Source: Taxillus chinensis | Lineage: Eukaryota; Streptophyta; Magnoliopsida; Santalales; Loranthaceae | Reading direction: 5' to 3' | DNA length: 64,000 nt | NCBI GenBank assembly: GCA_023512835.1 | Contig: CM042088.1 | Coordinates: forward strand, 58,215,579-58,279,578 | In this document: in pieces, positions 23,553 to 36,245 of the stretch | How the letters are laid out: each line of letters opens with the position of its first letter | Numbering within the stretch: position 1 is the stretch's first letter | The notes under the pieces: generated by a model | Seen by the model: the letters and a program-made list of their open reading frames with translations, nothing else | What the model was told of the DNA's origin: nothing | Database searches by the model: none | Position numbers and translations under genes: made by a program

Positions 23553-25336
23553 TGTTGGTTGGTGAATCTCAAGTGTACAAATTGTGAGAAGTAATAAAGT
23601 GGATTTTTAAGTTCAGTTATTGAACCCAAGGGAAGAATGAAGAATTTGAAATTTTAAACTAGCTTATAAAGAGATTTTTGATTGGAATATTATAAAAATA
23701 AAAGCAAATTTAAATAAATTGTTTTTAAGTTGTGTGAGAGATGGAAAACACTTTTCAAAGTAAAGTGAGATTCAATTTATGAAGGCGATTTGAGTTAAGA
23801 TTTCATTTGATGTATATTTTAAAGATTATGCCTTAGTTCAATCTATTTCTTTTCCTTGTGATCTTTGTTTAATACTTAACCTCTGATGCATGAATTAGCC
23901 TTTTCTAAGTGCAATAATTCTATGAATACCCTAGCATAGGGGACGGGTGACCCTTTAAGATTTGGGTTGTTTAGTCTAGAGCTCGCACCACACCCACTCT
24001 TAACTTGGTATCCTAGGTTTTGTACTGACATCCACAAATTATGTAACCCCTAGTCTAAGTATCTTGATTTTCTAAGACTTATACTTTATTTTTCAATCCT
24101 TCATATAAATACCTATGATAATAAAATGAAGTGGCCAAATCCATTTTATGTTTTAAACTTAAGATATTCAATAAACACTCACAAGATGAAAAAGATTAAA
24201 CTAAAACATTACAAATTAATTCATTACATCAAACTCCATCCTAACCCTAATCAATGGCTTTTAATCTGCCATAATTTGGTTAAAGATAAAAAAAATTACA
24301 ATACATAAAAAAAAGAACACAAAAAGGATTGTTTGCATATTTTGACCGAGAAATTCCAAGGTTATCTTTTTTTCTAAGTAGAATGCCTTCAGGCCCCAAG
24401 TGATACCCAAACCTTCTTCAAGTCTCACTGTCTCTACTCTAGATGATGATGGAATTGTAGAAGTAGATGATAGAAAATTGGATGCCTAAACATGGATGAT
24501 TAGCTACCCTTTTATAGCCTCCTAAGCTTGAATTTGAACTTTTGAATTTGAATTCTCCATTATTCCTCCATAATTTTTTCAACTAAAAGCCTCCATTTAA
24601 TCTTTTGTAACTCCTTATTTTAAAATTTGAAAAAGAGATTAAATCTTCATCCTTAATCACTCAATTAAATCTAAAAAGGCTCCTATCCTAATGCAAAGCA
24701 CACTTTTGAATTTGAATTTCTTCTATTAATTTCCTTTTGACTTATGTGTTAATGCTTTTTCTTTGTTTAGATGACTTCCATCTAGGAGGGAATAAGTGAG
24801 CTGCCAAAATGAGAATTTCATCGCCAAAATTTGGGTTTGGTAGGGTGAAGAAAGCTTCACCCGACCATCATCTAATTACCTCGGATCTCACCCAATTAAA
24901 AGGATGTTTTCTTCACAGAGGCTTATAGACCATCATCCTTCACCTGACCACCAAACTACCTTGGATTTCACCCAACCAGAAGGATGGTTTCTTTCATGAA
25001 GCTTGTAGACTCCTATATACAAGATTGGCTTTACCCGACCTGGTTAGGTGAAGAGTCCTTCACCCAACCTTCACTCGACCACCTTTAGAGTCACTTGTCG
25101 TGGTCTTTAGGTCTTTAGGATTCCAACTTCCTTCTGATGATATGGTGAATTCTTCCTTAATTCTTGGATTCCTGTCAAAATATATCGAAAATACCACAAA
25201 ACTCCAAAAAATCCTCTATTCTAGGTTAGGGCATGAAAATGTGATAATGTAGCTCAATTGGGCAATAAATGAAGCAAAAGAGTATAAAAATATATCCAAA
25301 GTGACCCTAAAAAGGTGGTAAAAATCCCCCTGGTCA
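23553..25336 (-). repeat. LTR of Athila element C (left, 3' LTR)
   Basis: It is collinear over its whole length with 59271-61080 (for example AAGATTAAACTAAAACATTA near 24192 and 59909). It ends on + with CTGGTCA, followed by internal sequence whose reverse complement has the Athila pre-LTR wording (GGACGAGTAAGGTTCAAGT). In minus orientation this is therefore the 3' LTR. Length is about 1784 bp. A TATA box on - (CTATAAAAGG) lies near 24508-24517. The outer flank GAGCA does not match the flank of the right LTR (TAAGT). Confidence 0.8.
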
Positions 25337-26162
25337 TCTTCTTCATACTTGAACCTTACTCGTCCCAAGCAAAAGTAAAAATAAATAATCAATCAAGCAA
25401 AGGTGAAAAATAAGAAAAGGAAAAACACAAGTGAGATAATGATCAAAAGAAAACACATGTAACAAATGAAAATGTAATGCATGATCGGAGTTCAGTTCAA
25501 AACATTTTGGATTGCTATCTTATACTTAGTCCAACTATTATGTACAATCCGACCAATACTAAGAAATAACCAAGTTTAACAAGTTAAAAGCATAGCAAGT
25601 AAATCCATGGAGTCCTCACAATGGAAACAAAGGAGCCTCACTCAAGTATAAGTCTCACACTACTCGCTCTGAATACCTCTAAAGGTTTTCAAACCTTAAG
25701 TAAGTACAAGCAGTCATCTCTTATGGTAACAAATCAAGTCTTACCATAAACCATAGCCTTTGTCACATGTCACCATGAGAGGTAAGTTACCTAAATGATG
25801 CTCAACCCTAAAAGATGTAGACTCAGAAAGCTCTTAATTTCATTGTAATGTAAGCACAAAATAAAAGTGGTCCCTATGTCAAAATGAGAGGAAAGAAGCA
25901 TATTGGGGCTAGGCTTATCGGCTAAAGAAGTAGATAAATTGAGCAACCATTTCACGAAGTGCATTAGGTGAGAGCTTTAATGTAGTAGTCCTAGTGCCTC
26001 TATGGGCCTCAACACATGCGCCCATATAATAACACAAAAGCTCCATAACTATTATCTTGGGCTACTGAGGAACACCCTGGCAAGTGAAGAGTGAGAGGCG
26101 TTGAGCTAGAGGGTGTCGTCCATTCTGATAAAAGAATCTAGAGGAGTTCCTTGCAATCTATC
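25337..26162 (-). mobile_element. 3' noncoding internal region of Athila C
   Basis: On - this is the sequence just before the 3' LTR, including the polypurine-like end at about 25337-25375. It contains no open frame of note. The copia element D begins abruptly at 26163, preceded by CTATC. The RT, RNase H, integrase and any extra ORF of C, which should lie to its right, are absent from the window. Confidence 0.65.
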
Positions 26163-27975
26163 TGTTGGGATAGTGCTATATAAAAAAACGTGTAATCCTG
26201 ATTATGTAAAGATTATTTCCGATTAATTGAAATATATTTTTTTTAAGTATTTATTAGATTGCATTATTCTGCTTTCTTATGTGGCTGAGCATCATAACTT
26301 ATCAAAGTCTATTACTGGGTATATGTGAGACACATACAATAGATCCACTAATTATACTAAGTATAAAATTGGTTCACAATCGGTGAATATAGTTGGAGAT
26401 GCTCTATTTTAATAAGATTGTGGTGCGAACTATTTCCATAGTGAGAGTGATCTAGTCTAGGATCATTGTAAAGAGTTTACAAATAGTAGTACAAGTATGT
26501 AATCATACATATTGAACAGGACCATGATATAATAAGTTCTTCAACTAATATCCATTGCATTGTATAAAAAACTTTATATTCTATCGTTGGATGACTGATT
26601 TATGAATTGATCTTAATCCAGACCGTTTGATTAACTCTTATCTATAATTTATGTCTTTTGACTTATCAATAAGTGAGAGGCTTAGTGCTTCGAATACCCC
26701 AATATCTTGGAGATGTAATATTATAGATAGTGGGAGCGTCAAGTCAGGTGCGTGGAATCCACTACTTCGCTATACAAAGAGTAATGATATTCCTATGTTG
26801 TTTAATTCGGAATTCTTGGGTGAAACAAGTGCTTGTAATTATATTGGATATAATTTATTATAAATCCTAATTCATGATTAGATCATGAATAGGTCGCTCA
26901 TTGGAGAATTGATGGTAACACATGGACCAAGATATAATTAGAGAGGTTGAACGGAATATATTAATTCTTGTCTCTAATTATGAATATCATAGTGGAGGAT
27001 CATATCACATGACAATCAGTTATATCGATGGACAAATCCTTTGTTGTGGATTCTTGTAATTATATCTGCTTAATCTTAAAGTGCAGTTTCAGTCCCTGAT
27101 CGTGGCTCAAACTAAAACTAATAAATAATAATTTAATTGATTAATGAGATTAATTAATTAAATGTTATTTATTGGAGCTTCGATTAAGCAGGTCCATTTG
27201 GTCCCTCTTGCTAGCACTATTTATTTTTGTATGGAGTACTGGATTGATGTAAGATAATTCTCTGGTAGTGTTTAAAAGCTAATTAATTAACATGTGTCAA
27301 TATATATTTAAGAGTTAAATATATATTACATGGTTATTTATTTAATTAGATTAAATAAATAATAATAAATATTTTATCAATTTAATGTGATTAAATGAAT
27401 AATTATATTATTTATTTATTTGATTAATAAATAATATTGGATATTTATTTAATTAGTTTTATTGCGTAATAATCATATTATTTAAAGAGTTAAAATAATA
27501 TGCATTATTATTATTTAACTAAAGGGGCATATGCGTAATAGCACAGGGATAACCCTAGGTCTATAAATAGATGCATAGCCTCCTAGGTTAAAGTGTGTGC
27601 ATGTGCAATCGTTGACAACCTAGAGAGAGAGAGAGGTGACGGCCAACCCGAGCAGAGGTGGTGTTCCTGTTCTTTGATCCAGGGGTGCCACAACACCCTG
27701 TACTCCTCGAGTAGGTGAATAGCAGAGAAGGCTATTTGGTGATTGAATCCAGGAGGCTGCGAGGACGATCAAAGGCAGATCAAGAGTTTGTTCTTGAAGG
27801 AAAAAGAAGAGGGTTCTAGCTTTACCGTTCTTCAGGTTGGTTTCTTCTTTTCGCTCTTCGTTAAATTAAATCAATTGATTCATGTTTAGATCCTGGTCTT
27901 TATCTGATGGAATTAAAAATTTTAAAATCCGTTTCCACTGCGGTTAATTGTTAACCCTATTCCAATATTCCAACA
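26163..27975 (+). repeat. 5' LTR of copia D
   Basis: 1813 bp, starting TGTTGGGATAG and ending ATTCCAACA. A TATA box (TATAAATAG) lies at 27562-27570, followed by a (GA)n tract near 27620. A 70-codon open frame at 26651-26863 recurs in the other LTR, but this only reflects LTR identity. Confidence 0.92.
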
Positions 27976-30060
27976 ATAGGTATCAGAGCTTTAAACATGT
28001 TAATCAATTTGTTTAATTTGGCCCTGGATGTATGAATAGAAGTAATGGCACTCTAGGCTTTCAATGTTTATACATGAGATGTATGTTACAGGTGATGTAT
28101 GAATTTATAGATTTTGTTCATGTGATGAATGATTTAATATATATATTAATTGTGTTGGTTTGCTGGCCTTGAGATCTTAGATTTAATTGTATTTACATGG
28201 GATGTAATTTGCTAGATGAGCGGTCTATTATCGTCGTGTTTCCTACTAGTTTCTTTTTATGTTTTTTAGCATCTTGTAAGTCAGAATTGGCATAGAATTA
28301 TTTTATGTAATATTCTATGTTCCATCAAGCCTGAAGAATCTGTAGCAGTTCTCACTTCGCCGAATTTCAAATCGAGTTCCATTGCGGTTACCGAAAAAAA
28401 AGGAGAGAGAGGCAGCTTTGATTTTTGTCATTACATGTTGTAACATAAAGAAAAAAAAGGTTGTTGAAGACCAATGTTGGCTTCCTCGTTCAGCATGTGA
28501 TGTTGACAATTTTTTTTTTTGGGCATCATCATGGTTCACCGAAGTCACCAAAGAAAGAAAAAAAGAAGAAGAAAGCAAGTCTTCATTTTTGGGCTTTCTT
28601 CAACGTAAAAAAAAGGCTTGGGAGGAGGCTCAGCTGAAGGGTTAATTTAAAAAAAGGGAGCCCACTTCATTCTTCATGCATGAGTCGTGGACACAAGAAA
28701 AGAAATAAAAAGAAGGGAGGGGGCGGCTCTCTTTTTTTTTTTTTTTTTGGCATCCCACGAGTTAGGTACATAAACAAATTGAAGTTGGTTGTGCAGAATT
28801 TGGACATATGCTGAATATTTTTGACAATCTGTCTAGATTTCTAAATTTTGTTTCTTTCTAAATTTTATTCTATATTGATGGAATAATTTTTTAGAAATTA
28901 AAGAAAGTTAGACATAATTAATTTTAAAAGATTAGATCTTCGTATAATTAGTTATATTAATCTTGAATGAAAATAATTTTATAATTGGATAACCATTATT
29001 CATAATTGAATTATTTAAATATTTAAGTGGGAGATAGTTTTAATGGATAATTATTATCTATTAAATTTTATTTTATATTGATAGAATAAATTTTTGGAAA
29101 TTAAAAATATTGACATAATTAATTTTAGAAGATTAGCTCTTTCTATAGTTATCTATGTCAGTATTAAATGAAAATAATTCTATAATTAAATAACTGTTAT
29201 CTATAATTGAATTATTTAAACATTTAAGTGGGAAGTAATTTTAATAGATAATTGTTATCTATTAAAATTATTCAAACTGCATGCAAGATGAAGACAATGA
29301 AGATCAACCAAAAAGATGAAGATGAAGAGCCTGCAAGAGTGTCTTGTTTTTTTGCTTTATTTTTCTTCATAGGATGGATCCATTGGTATTACGACCGTAG
29401 TTTATTTAATGCTTGTTTTATAAATTGCGCATTACATGATCACATGCTCATGCATCATATTTTATTTAAGAGTTAAATAAAAATATTAAAACCCAATTTC
29501 TAACATATTGAGTGTGAGAGGGTTTTATTGGGAATAAGACCCGTGGTCTCCATTATTAAATAACTAAGGTATATGTCTTAATGTATCTCCAAAGAGATTT
29601 TATGGACTAGGCTAAAGTTATTTTCCTAAAAGGATAGTTTACTTATTATTTAAACCGGCTGATTGACATCTCGCCAAAGCTAGGTAATTTAAAAGGTTTA
29701 AGTAATAAGACACGAAATAATGGTTAAACACTTAACACGATCTCTTGCATTAATCTTCCAAAGAGGCGCTATTGTAAGGGATGTGGGCTAAATATAAACG
29801 AAAATTGAATTGGTTGAATATGTGATATTTAGGAAAGCCAAATCAATTGGGAGGGTTCCGACAAAGTAAGGAAAAAGTTTATTCTCCCAAAGGAGGTTTA
29901 CTGATTCTGTATATTTTATTATTCATAGTAAGAGTATTGATTTAGAGTTTTATTAATACTTGTGCACTCATGCATTCATTAATGTATATGCATTTTAATA
30001 AATTTAGTTATGATGTATGTCATTTTAAAACATTTTTGTATTTCATATATTTCAGAAAAA
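27976..30060 (+). other. Copia D PBS and 2-kb leader with a 203-bp tandem duplication
   Basis: The PBS GGTATCAGAGCT (27979-27990) follows the LTR and fits initiator methionine tRNA. The leader is long and noncoding, with purine-rich and poly-T runs near 28510 and 28733-28748. Two consecutive, somewhat diverged copies of a unit of about 203 bp occupy 28861-29063 and 29064-29266, each beginning AATTTTATT and ending around ATTGTTATCTATTAAA. Confidence 0.7.
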
Positions 30061-30923
30061 ATGTTTTTTAACCCATTAGCCGTTTTATTGAGCCAAAACA
30101 AATTGACCAATGAAAATTTCAATGATTGGAAGCGTAATCTGAATATTGTGTTAACTGCTGAAAAGCACAAGTTTGTGCTATCAGAGCCTTGTCCACCTGA
30201 ACCTCCAGCTAATGCTTCTAAAACTGGAAAGGATGCCTATGATAGGTGGATTGCGTCCGATGATATGACGCGTTGTTACATGTTGGCATCCATGTCCAAT
30301 GTGTTGCAACAACATCAAGGGATGTGAACTACCAAGGATATCATGGATTCTTTACAGGCTATGTTTGGGGAGATCTCAATTCGTGCGCGGTTTGAGGCCA
30401 TGAGAGCTATTATGAATAGTCGCATCAAAGTGGGAACTCCTATTAGGGATCATCTCTAGAGATCATGACTCATTTTAATGAGGCCGAGATCCATGGAGCT
30501 AGTATAGATCAACAGACTCAGGTTGGTATGATACTAGAGACTCTTCCTGATAGCTTCATTTCTTTTAAGACAAATTATGTCTTGAATAAAATGGATCTAA
30601 ACCTCACCGCTCTTATAACTGAATTGCAAACCTATGAGGGAATGATTAAGTCTAAGAAAGGTGAGGTGAACATGGTTGTTTTTGGTTCTTCTCTTAAAAA
30701 GAAGAAAAAGCTAAGTGACAAGAAGAAGACAACTTTAAAAGCCAAAAAGAATGTGAACAAGAAAGAGAAGACTCCTAAAGCTGGAAAGTGTTTCCATTGC
30801 GGCAAAGAAGGGCACTGGAAGAGGAACTGTAAAGAATACCTCCAAACAGTGAATCCAAAGGAAGGTATTGTACATGTCCTTGAAACAAGTTTAGTGGAAA
30901 ATCAAATAATCTTTGGATTATAG
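30061..30923 (+). pseudogene. gag: Copia D gag
   Basis: The capsid/nucleocapsid region starts near ATG 30061 (LLSQNKLTNENFNDWKRNLN is typical of the UBN2-type copia gag). It ends in a CCHC zinc knuckle CFHCGKEGHWKRNC at about 30790-30831. It is broken by a TGA at 30325-30327 and a frameshift near 30455-30465, after which the second frame runs 30465-30923. The lysine-rich stretch before the knuckle is normal for this family. Confidence 0.88.
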
Positions 30924-33490
30924 ATTCTGGTGTCACTAACAATGTTTGTACTTCTTTGTAGGGACTTCAGGTCCAAAGGCAGCTTAGGGGGATTCAGTTT
31001 CAGCAATGACAGTGGGAGTGCTAAAGTTATATTTTAGAAATAAATTTATTTTGTTAAAGGATTGTTTTTTATGTACCTGAGTTGAACAGGAATTTGATTT
31101 CAGTTTCTTCTTTGGTTGGACATGGTTATTCTGTTATTTTTGATGAAAATATTTTAGTTTATAAAAATAATATTTTGATATGTTCTGGCATAAAGGAAAA
31201 CAATCTTTACAAAATTAATCCTAGCATTCATACATTGTTGAACACTAAAATAATTGATGATGAATCCATTCTAAAACGAGTTAAGTTAGATACAAATGAA
31301 ACATATCTATAGCACGTGAGACTTGGACATATTAACCAAACTAGGATTCAAAGGTAAGTAAAGAATGGACTTCTGAATAGTTTAGAGGTTACTCCTTTAC
31401 TCACATGTGAATCATGTTTGGAAGGTAAAATGACCAAAAGGTCTTTTCCTTCGAAAGGACATCGTGTTGATCTCCTACAGCTAGTACATATAGATGTTTG
31501 TGGACCATTTAATGTACAAACAAGAGGAGCTCATGAGTATTTTGTCACTTTTATTAACGATTTCTCTAGATATGGATATGTTTACCTAATACACCGTAAG
31601 TCAGACTTTTGAAAAGTTCAAAGAATTTCAAATTGAGACGAAAAAGCAATTAGGTAAATCTATCAAGATGCTTCGATCAGATCGAGGTGGAGAGTACCTA
31701 GATAATGAGTTTAGGTCATATCTAACTGATAATGGGATATTGTCTTAACTCTCTACACCTGGCACACCACAACGAAATGGTGTTGCAGAGAGAAGGAATA
31801 GGACAATACTTGACATGATGAGATCAATGTTAAGTAGTTCATCATTGCCCAAGTCATTTTGGGGGTATGCATTACAAACGTCTGTTTATTTGATAAACAG
31901 GGTTCCTTCTAAATTTGTACCAAAGACACTATTCGAATTATGGATAGGCCATAAACCAAGTTTAAGACATATCCGAATTTGGGGGTATAGGGCCCATGTC
32001 AAAAGGGCTAAGGTGGATAAGTTGGATACACGCACTGAGTTGTGCATTTTTGTAGGATATCCAAAAGAAACGAAAGGTGATTTATTTTATAGTCAGAAAG
32101 ATAATAGTGTTTATATCGACAAATGCTAAATATCTTGAAGATGACCATATTAATAATCACAAATTAGATCATCAAATAGAGTTAGATGAGATACCAGCTG
32201 ATGAGATCAGTGACCCAACTCAGGATTAACATGATGAGATCATTATTGATCAACTAGTCATAAGAAATGAGACCACAACATTGGAATAACAACCAGTTAC
32301 TTTGCGTCGCAGTGGGAGGGTTGTTAGACAACCGGACCATTACATGGGAGTTAGAGATGCTCTGGTAGCTATCTCTGATGATTATAAAGATGATCCCTTG
32401 ACCCTAAGTGATACACTAAATTATGTAGATTCCAAAGCATGACAACAAGCAATGGATGCTAAAATAAATTCAATGTATTCAAACCAAGTTTGGGAACTTG
32501 TGGATTTGCCCAAAGGGGTGAAACCAATTGGATACAAATGGATTTATAAAAGGAAAAGAGTCGCGAATGGAAAAGTATAGACTTTTAAAGCTAGGCTAGT
32601 AGCCAAGGGCTACACCCAGAAAGAAGGTATCGATTATGAGGAAACCTTCTCTTCGGTGGCTATGCTTAAATCCATTCGCATCCTCCTGTCTATAGCCGCA
32701 TATCTCGATTCTGAGATTTAACAAATGAACGTGAAAACGACATTCTTGAATAGTCGTTTGGAGGAGAGTATCTATATGATACAGCCTGAAGGATTCATTG
32801 CTAATGGATAATAGCATGAAGTATGCAAGTTGCAGAGATCCATTTATGGTCTCAAGCAAGTCTCTAGGTCTTGGAACATTAGATTTGATGAGGTGATCAA
32901 ATCATTTGATTTCAAACAGAGCATAGACGAGCCATGTGTCTATAGCAAGATAAAGGATGGAAATGTGGTCTTCCTTATTCTTTATGTTGATGATATTCTT
33001 ATCATTGAAAATGATATAGTATCCTTGGAATCGGTCAAGCTGTGGTTGACTAAACAATTCCAGATGAAAGACTTGGGAGAAGCAAGCTATGTTCTTGGAA
33101 TCCGTATATACTGTGATAGGAAGAACAAGATACTTGCATTATCCCAAGCCTCATACATAGATAAAATACTTGAAAAGTATTGTATGCAAAATTCCAAAGA
33201 GGCTCAACAACCCATGAGAAATGGAATTACGTTGTCTAAGGAAATGTCTCCTAAGACACAGGCAAAGATTGATAGCATGCGAAAGATACCCTACGCTTCA
33301 GCAGTTGGTAGTCTAATGTATGCTAAGTTATGTACGAGACTGAATATTTGCTATGCGGTGAGAATTGTTAGTAAATATTAACAGAACCCGAAATCGGAGG
33401 ACAACTAGTTTATCCTTTTACAAATACTCTTCCTTCTAGAGTTTTTGATGGACACCTTAAGAAGTTGGGAATTCGGGATATGACACGGTT
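30900..33490 (+). pseudogene. pol: Copia D pol: protease, integrase, RT; RNase H missing
   Basis: The protease signature WIIDSGVTNNVC reads at 30906-30941. The GAG-pre-integrase region (HVRLGHINQTR) is near 31314. The integrase core follows with Asp in HIDVCGPF (about 31489), Asp in SDRGGEY (about 31680) and Glu in GVAERRNRT (about 31780). RT runs from about 32440 to 33380 with the catalytic YVDD box at 32983-32994. The RT frame stops at 33381, and only about 100 bases separate it from a normal pol C-terminus (LPSRVFDGHLKKLGIRDM, about 33433-33483), so nearly all of RNase H is deleted. Several stops and frame changes interrupt the rest. Confidence 0.9.
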
Positions 33491-33511
33491 GATTTAATGC
33501 AAGTAGGAGAT

Positions 33512-35341
33512 TGTTGGGATAATGCTATATAAAGCAACGTGTAATCCTAATTATATAAAGATTATTTTTGATTAATTGAAATATATTTTGTTTAAGTATT
33601 TATTAGATTGCATTATTCTGCTTTCTTATGTGGCTGAGCATCATAACATCCCATTACTTATCAAAGTCTATTACTGGGTATGTGTGGGACACATAAAATA
33701 GATCCACTAATTAGACTTAGTATAAAATTGGTTCACAATCGGTGAATAGAGTTGGAGATGCTCTATTCTGATAAGATTGTGGTGCAGACTATTTCCATAG
33801 TGAGAGTGATCTAGTTTAGGATCATTGTAAAGATTTAACAAATAGTAATGCCAGTATGTAATCATACATATTGAACAGGACCATGATAGAATAAGTTCTT
33901 CAACTAATATCCGTTGCATTGTATAAAAAACTTTATATTCTATCGTTGGATGACTGATTTATGAATTGATCTTAATCCAGACCATTTGATTAACTCTTAT
34001 CTATAATTTATGTCTTTTGACTTATCAATGAGTGAGAGGCTTAGTGCTTCGAATATCTCGATATCTTGGAGATATAATATTATAAATAGTGGGAGTGTCA
34101 AGTCAGGTGCGTGGAATCCACTTCTTTGCTATACGAAGAGTAATGATATTCTCATGTTGTTTAATTCAGGATTCTTGGGTGAATCAAGCGCTTGTAATTA
34201 TATTGGATATAATTTATTATAAATCCTAACTCATGATTGGATCATGAATAGGTCGCCCATTGGAGAATTAATGGTAATACATGGACCAAGATATAATTAG
34301 AGAGGTTGAACGAAATCTATTGATACCTGTCTCTAATTATGAATATCATAGTGGAGGATCATATCACATGGCAATCAATTATATCAATGGACAAATCTTT
34401 GTTATGGATTCTTGTAATTATATCTGCTTAATCTTAAAGTGCAGTTTTAGTCCCTGATCGTGGCTCGAACTAAAACTAATAAATAATAATTTAATTAATT
34501 AATGAGATTAATTAATTAAATATTATTTATTAGAGCTTCGATTAAGCGGGTCCATTTGATCCCTCTTGCTAGCACCGTTTATTTTTTTATGGAGTACTGG
34601 ATCGATGTAAGATAATTCTTTGGCTATGTTTAAGAGCTAATCAATTAACGTGTGTCAATATATATTTAAGAGTTAAATATATATTACATGGTTATTTATT
34701 TAATGAGATTAAATAAATAATAATAAATATTTTATCCATTTAATGTGATTAAATGAATAATTATATTATTTATTTGATTAATAAATAATATTGGATATTT
34801 ATTTAATTAGTTTTATTGCGTAATAATCATATTATTTAAAGAGTTAAAATAATATGCATTATTATTATTTAACTAAAGGGGCATATGCGTAATAGCATAG
34901 GGGTAACACTAGGTCTATAAATAGATGCATAGCCTCCTAGGTTAAAGTGTGTGCGTGTGCAATCGTTGACAGCCTAGAGAGAGAGAGAGAGAGAGAGAGA
35001 CAGGTGACGGCCAACACTAGCAAAGGTGGTGTTCCTATTCTTTGATCCAGGGGTGCCACAGCCCTGTACTCCTTGAGAAGGTGAATAGCAAAGAAGGCTA
35101 TTTGGTGATTGAATCCAGGAGGCTGTGAGGACGATCAAAGACAGATCGTGAGTTCGTTCTTGGAGGGAAAAGAAGAGGGTTTTAGCTTTTCCGTTCTTCA
35201 GGTTGGTTTCTTCTTTTCGCTCTTCGCTAAATTAAATCAATTGATTCATGTTTAGATTCTAGTGTTTGTTTGCTGGAATTAAAAAATTTAAAATCCGTTT
35301 CCGCTGCGGGTAATCGTTAACCCTATTCCAGTATTCCAACA
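33512..35341 (+). repeat. 3' LTR of copia D
   Basis: 1830 bp, starting TGTTGGGATAA right after the purine-rich AAGTAGGAGA and ending ATTCCAACA. It has a TATA box at 34916-34924 and a longer (GA)n tract (about 34977-35000) than the 5' LTR. It differs from the 5' LTR by scattered substitutions and a few small indels. Confidence 0.92.
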
Positions 35342-35343
35342 TC

Positions 35344-36245
35344 TGTCACGCCCCAAATTCTAAAAACAACAGAACTAGGAATGCGATGTCCTCACACCTA
35401 CACTCGAGAGGTCGAAGGGTTGGTGACCGATCCAATTCTATACAAAACTACAACAAGGGTAGAATTGTACTCCCTAATTGAATTTCAATACAAGATTTAA
35501 TTTAGTAAAATGGTACGGCAATGCAATTAATTTCTATAAATATGCAACACCCAACACCCATAAATAGCTCACAATTAAGTTCAACCAATAAGGTTCATAC
35601 AACTGCCACAGACTCAAGTCCCAGAAAAGAAATAAAATAAAATAATAAATAAAACCAAGTCTATTAGATAAATCCCACACCAAAAATGTCTCGACCTGCT
35701 CTGCTATGGAACCACTAGCTACTCTCTACAAAAACCTGTAGGGAATAAAAATAAAGCAGGGTGAGCACAAATGCCCAATAGGTGATCTCCATCTCCACCA
35801 TCCTATAGCATGAAAACCTAAGTTTACATGAACAAGTGTATGCTTGTGCTAATATAGTGTCCTATTCTATCACAGTTAGTTTACATTAAATCATAAAATA
35901 GGACATCACACATCACATTTCAGTTATTAAAAGTTCGCACCGGCAAGCTGACCATCCATGGAATTCCAGCTACCAACTCCAAGAATTCCAGTCACTACCA
36001 GACAGCTATATGTGGGACTTACAATGTCCCTATCGACAACCCACCACATATGGGACCTAGGTTAACCAGCCACATAGGAGACCTGCGGCCTCTCACCAGC
36101 CCTATGTGAGACCCGTGATTAACCCAATCACTTTATCACTAAATCCACACAAATAACTAATAAACAGAATTTCTAATAGTCAGTGCTCAATACAATAGCC
36201 TTATAAAACATCCAAAAGTCTGTCGTACACAAGAGATCAAGGCCA
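35344..36245 (-). repeat. Chromovirus LTR piece of the G family, cut by mitochondrial DNA
   Basis: It begins TGTCACGCCCCAAATTC two bases after copia D and contains the family landmark GGGTGAGCACAAATG at 35760. Its body (AGTCACTACCAGACAGC... and CACATATGGGACCT) is the reverse complement of the G LTR at about 57900-58616. It ends where rRNA sequence begins. Confidence 0.75.

Larger units (their letters stand above)
26163..35341 (+). mobile_element. Ty1/copia retrotransposon D, full LTR pair, decayed
   Basis: Two LTRs of about 1.8 kb, both TGTTGGGAT...TTCCAACA, flank a PBS, gag, protease, integrase and RT in copia order (integrase before RT), then a purine-rich AAGTAGGAGA before the 3' LTR. Total length is 9179 bp. 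The LTRs differ by a few percent by eye. The left flank is CTATC. On the right only TC remains before another LTR starts at 35344, so the target duplication cannot be confirmed. The lineage within copia is not certain. Confidence 0.93.

Noticed and set aside
26651..26863. 70-codon ORF repeated at 34010-34222
   Set aside because: It occurs in both LTRs of copia D simply because LTRs begin identical; no protein family recognised.
28315..28645. 87-codon ORFs in the copia D leader on both strands
   Set aside because: Purine-rich low-complexity sequence; the real gag begins at about 30061.
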